Program-made: the position numbers and the translations under genes
Source: Clostridiales bacterium
GTDB lineage: Bacteria; Bacillota; Clostridia; Tissierellales; Sedimentibacteraceae
Direction of reading: 5' to 3'
Assembly (NCBI GenBank): GCA_003483345.1
Contig: DMWH01000048.1
Span: forward strand, 4,210 to 12,330
Length of the DNA stretch: 8,121 bases
In this document: positions 6,707-8,121 of the stretch, piece by piece
How the letters are laid out: every line of letters starts with the position of its first letter
How positions within the stretch are numbered: position 1 is the first letter of the stretch
Notes under the pieces: generated by a model
Databases searched by the model: none
The model's input: only the letters and a program-made list of their open reading frames with translations
Told to the model about the DNA's origin: nothing

Positions 6707-8059
6707 TTATTCCAAGCTTGTAATAATTCCGTATTCAACTGCTTTATCGTGCATCTCACTAAAAAGAGCCTTTGCACCCTTTGCATATCCTATTGGGAAT
6801 GTTCCAATATAGCTGTCATAGATAATCATACCCTTGAACGGAAGCAAAACAGTTTCAATCATCACGGGCAAATTTTGTCTCAAAATATTTGCTAATGAAT
6901 TACTCATCCCTTTTATACCGTAAAGCCTATCCTCTCCCTGCTCGTTTGGAGCTATTGCAACGGCATATTCCGGTTGATATTCTAAAACAAAGAACATTCC
7001 CTTTTTATGTTTCGTTCTCCACAACTTTAAAATATCAATTTTCTCTTGCGAAAGCTCGGCTTTTTTGATATATTCATCTATCAACTCCGGCTTTTTCCAC
7101 AACATTTCTCTGACTTTGTGTATGATTACATCGCTGACATCATTAGGATATTCAGGCTTAATCTTAGCTTTAATTATTTTTTTTTGCTCATTGACAAAGC
7201 CCATCAGACCATACCATGTTTCATAAAAAAGTCTGCACTCCTCGGAACTTAACTGTGCCGTTTTGGCATCATCTACCATTGCACAGCATTTCTTATATTT
7301 CTTGCCGCTTCCACAGGGGCATGGGTCGTTATGTCCTTTTTTTGGTTTTTGCAATGTTGGAAATTTAATAATATTATTACTTTTATTGCGATCTGCAAAA
7401 ATTTCAAGAAGCTCAGAAGGTGTGTATCCGTTGTTTTCCCAAATACGAGTGTTGTTTTTTGCAAACATAATAAGGTTAACAAACTCCTCAAACTGTTCTT
7501 CACTTCTAAAAATAAGATTATGCCTATCTAAAATAGACCCTAATTCGCTTATTCCACTGTTATAAGTAATATAATCTTTTATTTCCTCATACCCTTTTGA
7601 AGCATTTTTGTAATTATCGAATGTATCCCACATAAAGCGACGTACATTCATCCAGCTCTCATTGTCAACATAGTATTCATTGACATATTTAAGAAACTCA
7701 TCTTTTTCGGGAATATAGCGTGGTTTATCCTCCTGATGTTTTAGCAAATAATCAGCCAGCTCAAGGTCCTCAAAAACCCAATAATGCACAATATATTCTT
7801 TGTAAAAACCATACCAACCCTCTTTTAGCACAAGCGGCAGGAGAAGAATATAAACCTCCTCTTCCGTCGTTTGGTCAACGTTTTGTTTATTGAAAATATC
7901 AACAAAATCACTGCGGTTGATAATACCATATAAGTTTACCGCAGCTTTTGCATAAGAATCAAGTTTTTCACGGACAATTGCCCTACCGTATGGGCAACGT
8001 ACAACATCAGACTTTCTGTTGTATAGCTCAAAAACCTTATTATTTTTATCTTCAATCAT
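6707..8059 (-). CDS. SEC-C zinc-motif protein of unknown function
   Basis: The 450-residue soluble protein has a SEC-C motif in its middle: DPCPCGSGKKYKKCC at 245-259, with Cys247, Cys249, Cys258 and Cys259 as probable zinc ligands. SEC-C is the zinc module known from the SecA C-terminus, where it contacts SecB or ribosomes, and it is found in many otherwise unrelated proteins. The regions on each side are not ones I can assign. The N-terminal part (1-235) is rich in aromatic and acidic residues and predicted helices. The C-terminal part (about 270-450) includes VLLPFKGMIIYDSYIGTFP (404-422), a phrase I associate with uncharacterised clostridial SEC-C proteins. No signal peptide or membrane segment is seen. 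The ATG at 8059 follows GGGAGAG at a rather long spacing. It appears to be a separate unit from the activator, about 280 bases downstream, which has its own promoter. Confidence 0.8.
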   Translation of the reverse strand: MIEDKNNKVFELYNRKSDVVRCPYGRAIVREKLDSYAKAAVNLYGIINRSDFVDIFNKQNVDQTTEEEVYILLLPLVLKEGWYGFYKEYIVHYWVFEDLELADYLLKHQEDKPRYIPEKDEFLKYVNEYYVDNESWMNVRRFMWDTFDNYKNASKGYEEIKDYITYNSGISELGSILDRHNLIFRSEEQFEEFVNLIMFAKNNTRIWENNGYTPSELLEIFADRNKSNNIIKFPTLQKPKKGHNDPCPCGSGKKYKKCCAMVDDAKTAQLSSEECRLFYETWYGLMGFVNEQKKIIKAKIKPEYPNDVSDVIIHKVREMLWKKPELIDEYIKKAELSQEKIDILKLWRTKHKKGMFFVLEYQPEYAVAIAPNEQGEDRLYGIKGMSNSLANILRQNLPVMIETVLLPFKGMIIYDSYIGTFPIGYAKGAKALFSEMHDKAVEYGIITSLE

Positions 8060-8121
8060 ACTATTTTACTCTCCCTGTTATATCATACCGCTATTTATTT
8101 ATCCCCTCGGATTTCATGCTT

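Noticed and set aside
8060..8121. Possible C-terminal codons of another gene on the - strand (ending KHEIRGDK-stop)
   Set aside because: Only about nine codons are visible and other frames are equally possible, so no gene can be supported. A TATGAT-like -10 near 8083-8090 lacks a -35 partner.

Overview
The window looks like chromosomal DNA of a low-GC, AT-rich Firmicute, most likely a member of the Clostridia. The support is strong AGGAGG-type ribosome binding sites, AT-rich intergenic regions, a RocR-like sigma-54 activator, a SEC-C protein of clostridial style and a clostridial-type IS21 element. The genus cannot be fixed from the sequence alone.

Layout. (1) Positions 1 to about 2412-2418 are the right-hand part of an IS21-family insertion sequence on the + strand: istA, istB, a large perfect hairpin, then four copies of a transposase-binding-type repeat that end at the IS terminus. 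The left end is outside the window. (2) From about 2413 to 4915, on the - strand, lie three genes of a branched-chain amino acid type (LIV/HAAT) ABC importer, in transcription order livH, livM, livG. livG is cut off by the IS after codon 203/204, so the H-loop and C-terminal end are missing. Any livF and solute-binding protein gene would lie beyond the IS or elsewhere. (3) Positions 4916-5104 hold a sigma-54 (-24/-12) promoter for livH and an upstream dyad that is the terminator of the next gene and possibly also an enhancer site. (4) Positions 5105-6427, - strand, encode a PAS-AAA+-Fis sigma-54-dependent activator, the obvious candidate regulator of the transporter, with its own sigma-A type promoter. 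(5) Positions 6707-8059, - strand, encode a 450-residue protein with a central SEC-C zinc-binding motif and no assigned function.

How it fits together. The activator probably senses a small molecule through its PAS domain and switches on livHMG from the -24/-12 promoter, so the importer is a regulated amino acid (or related amide/peptide) uptake operon. The IS21 insertion has broken the operon at its first ATPase gene, so this importer is probably non-functional in this strain unless the ATPase is supplied in trans. I see no clearly undescribed multi-gene system. The most interesting points are the broken operon, the sigma-54 control region and the structured right end of the IS.
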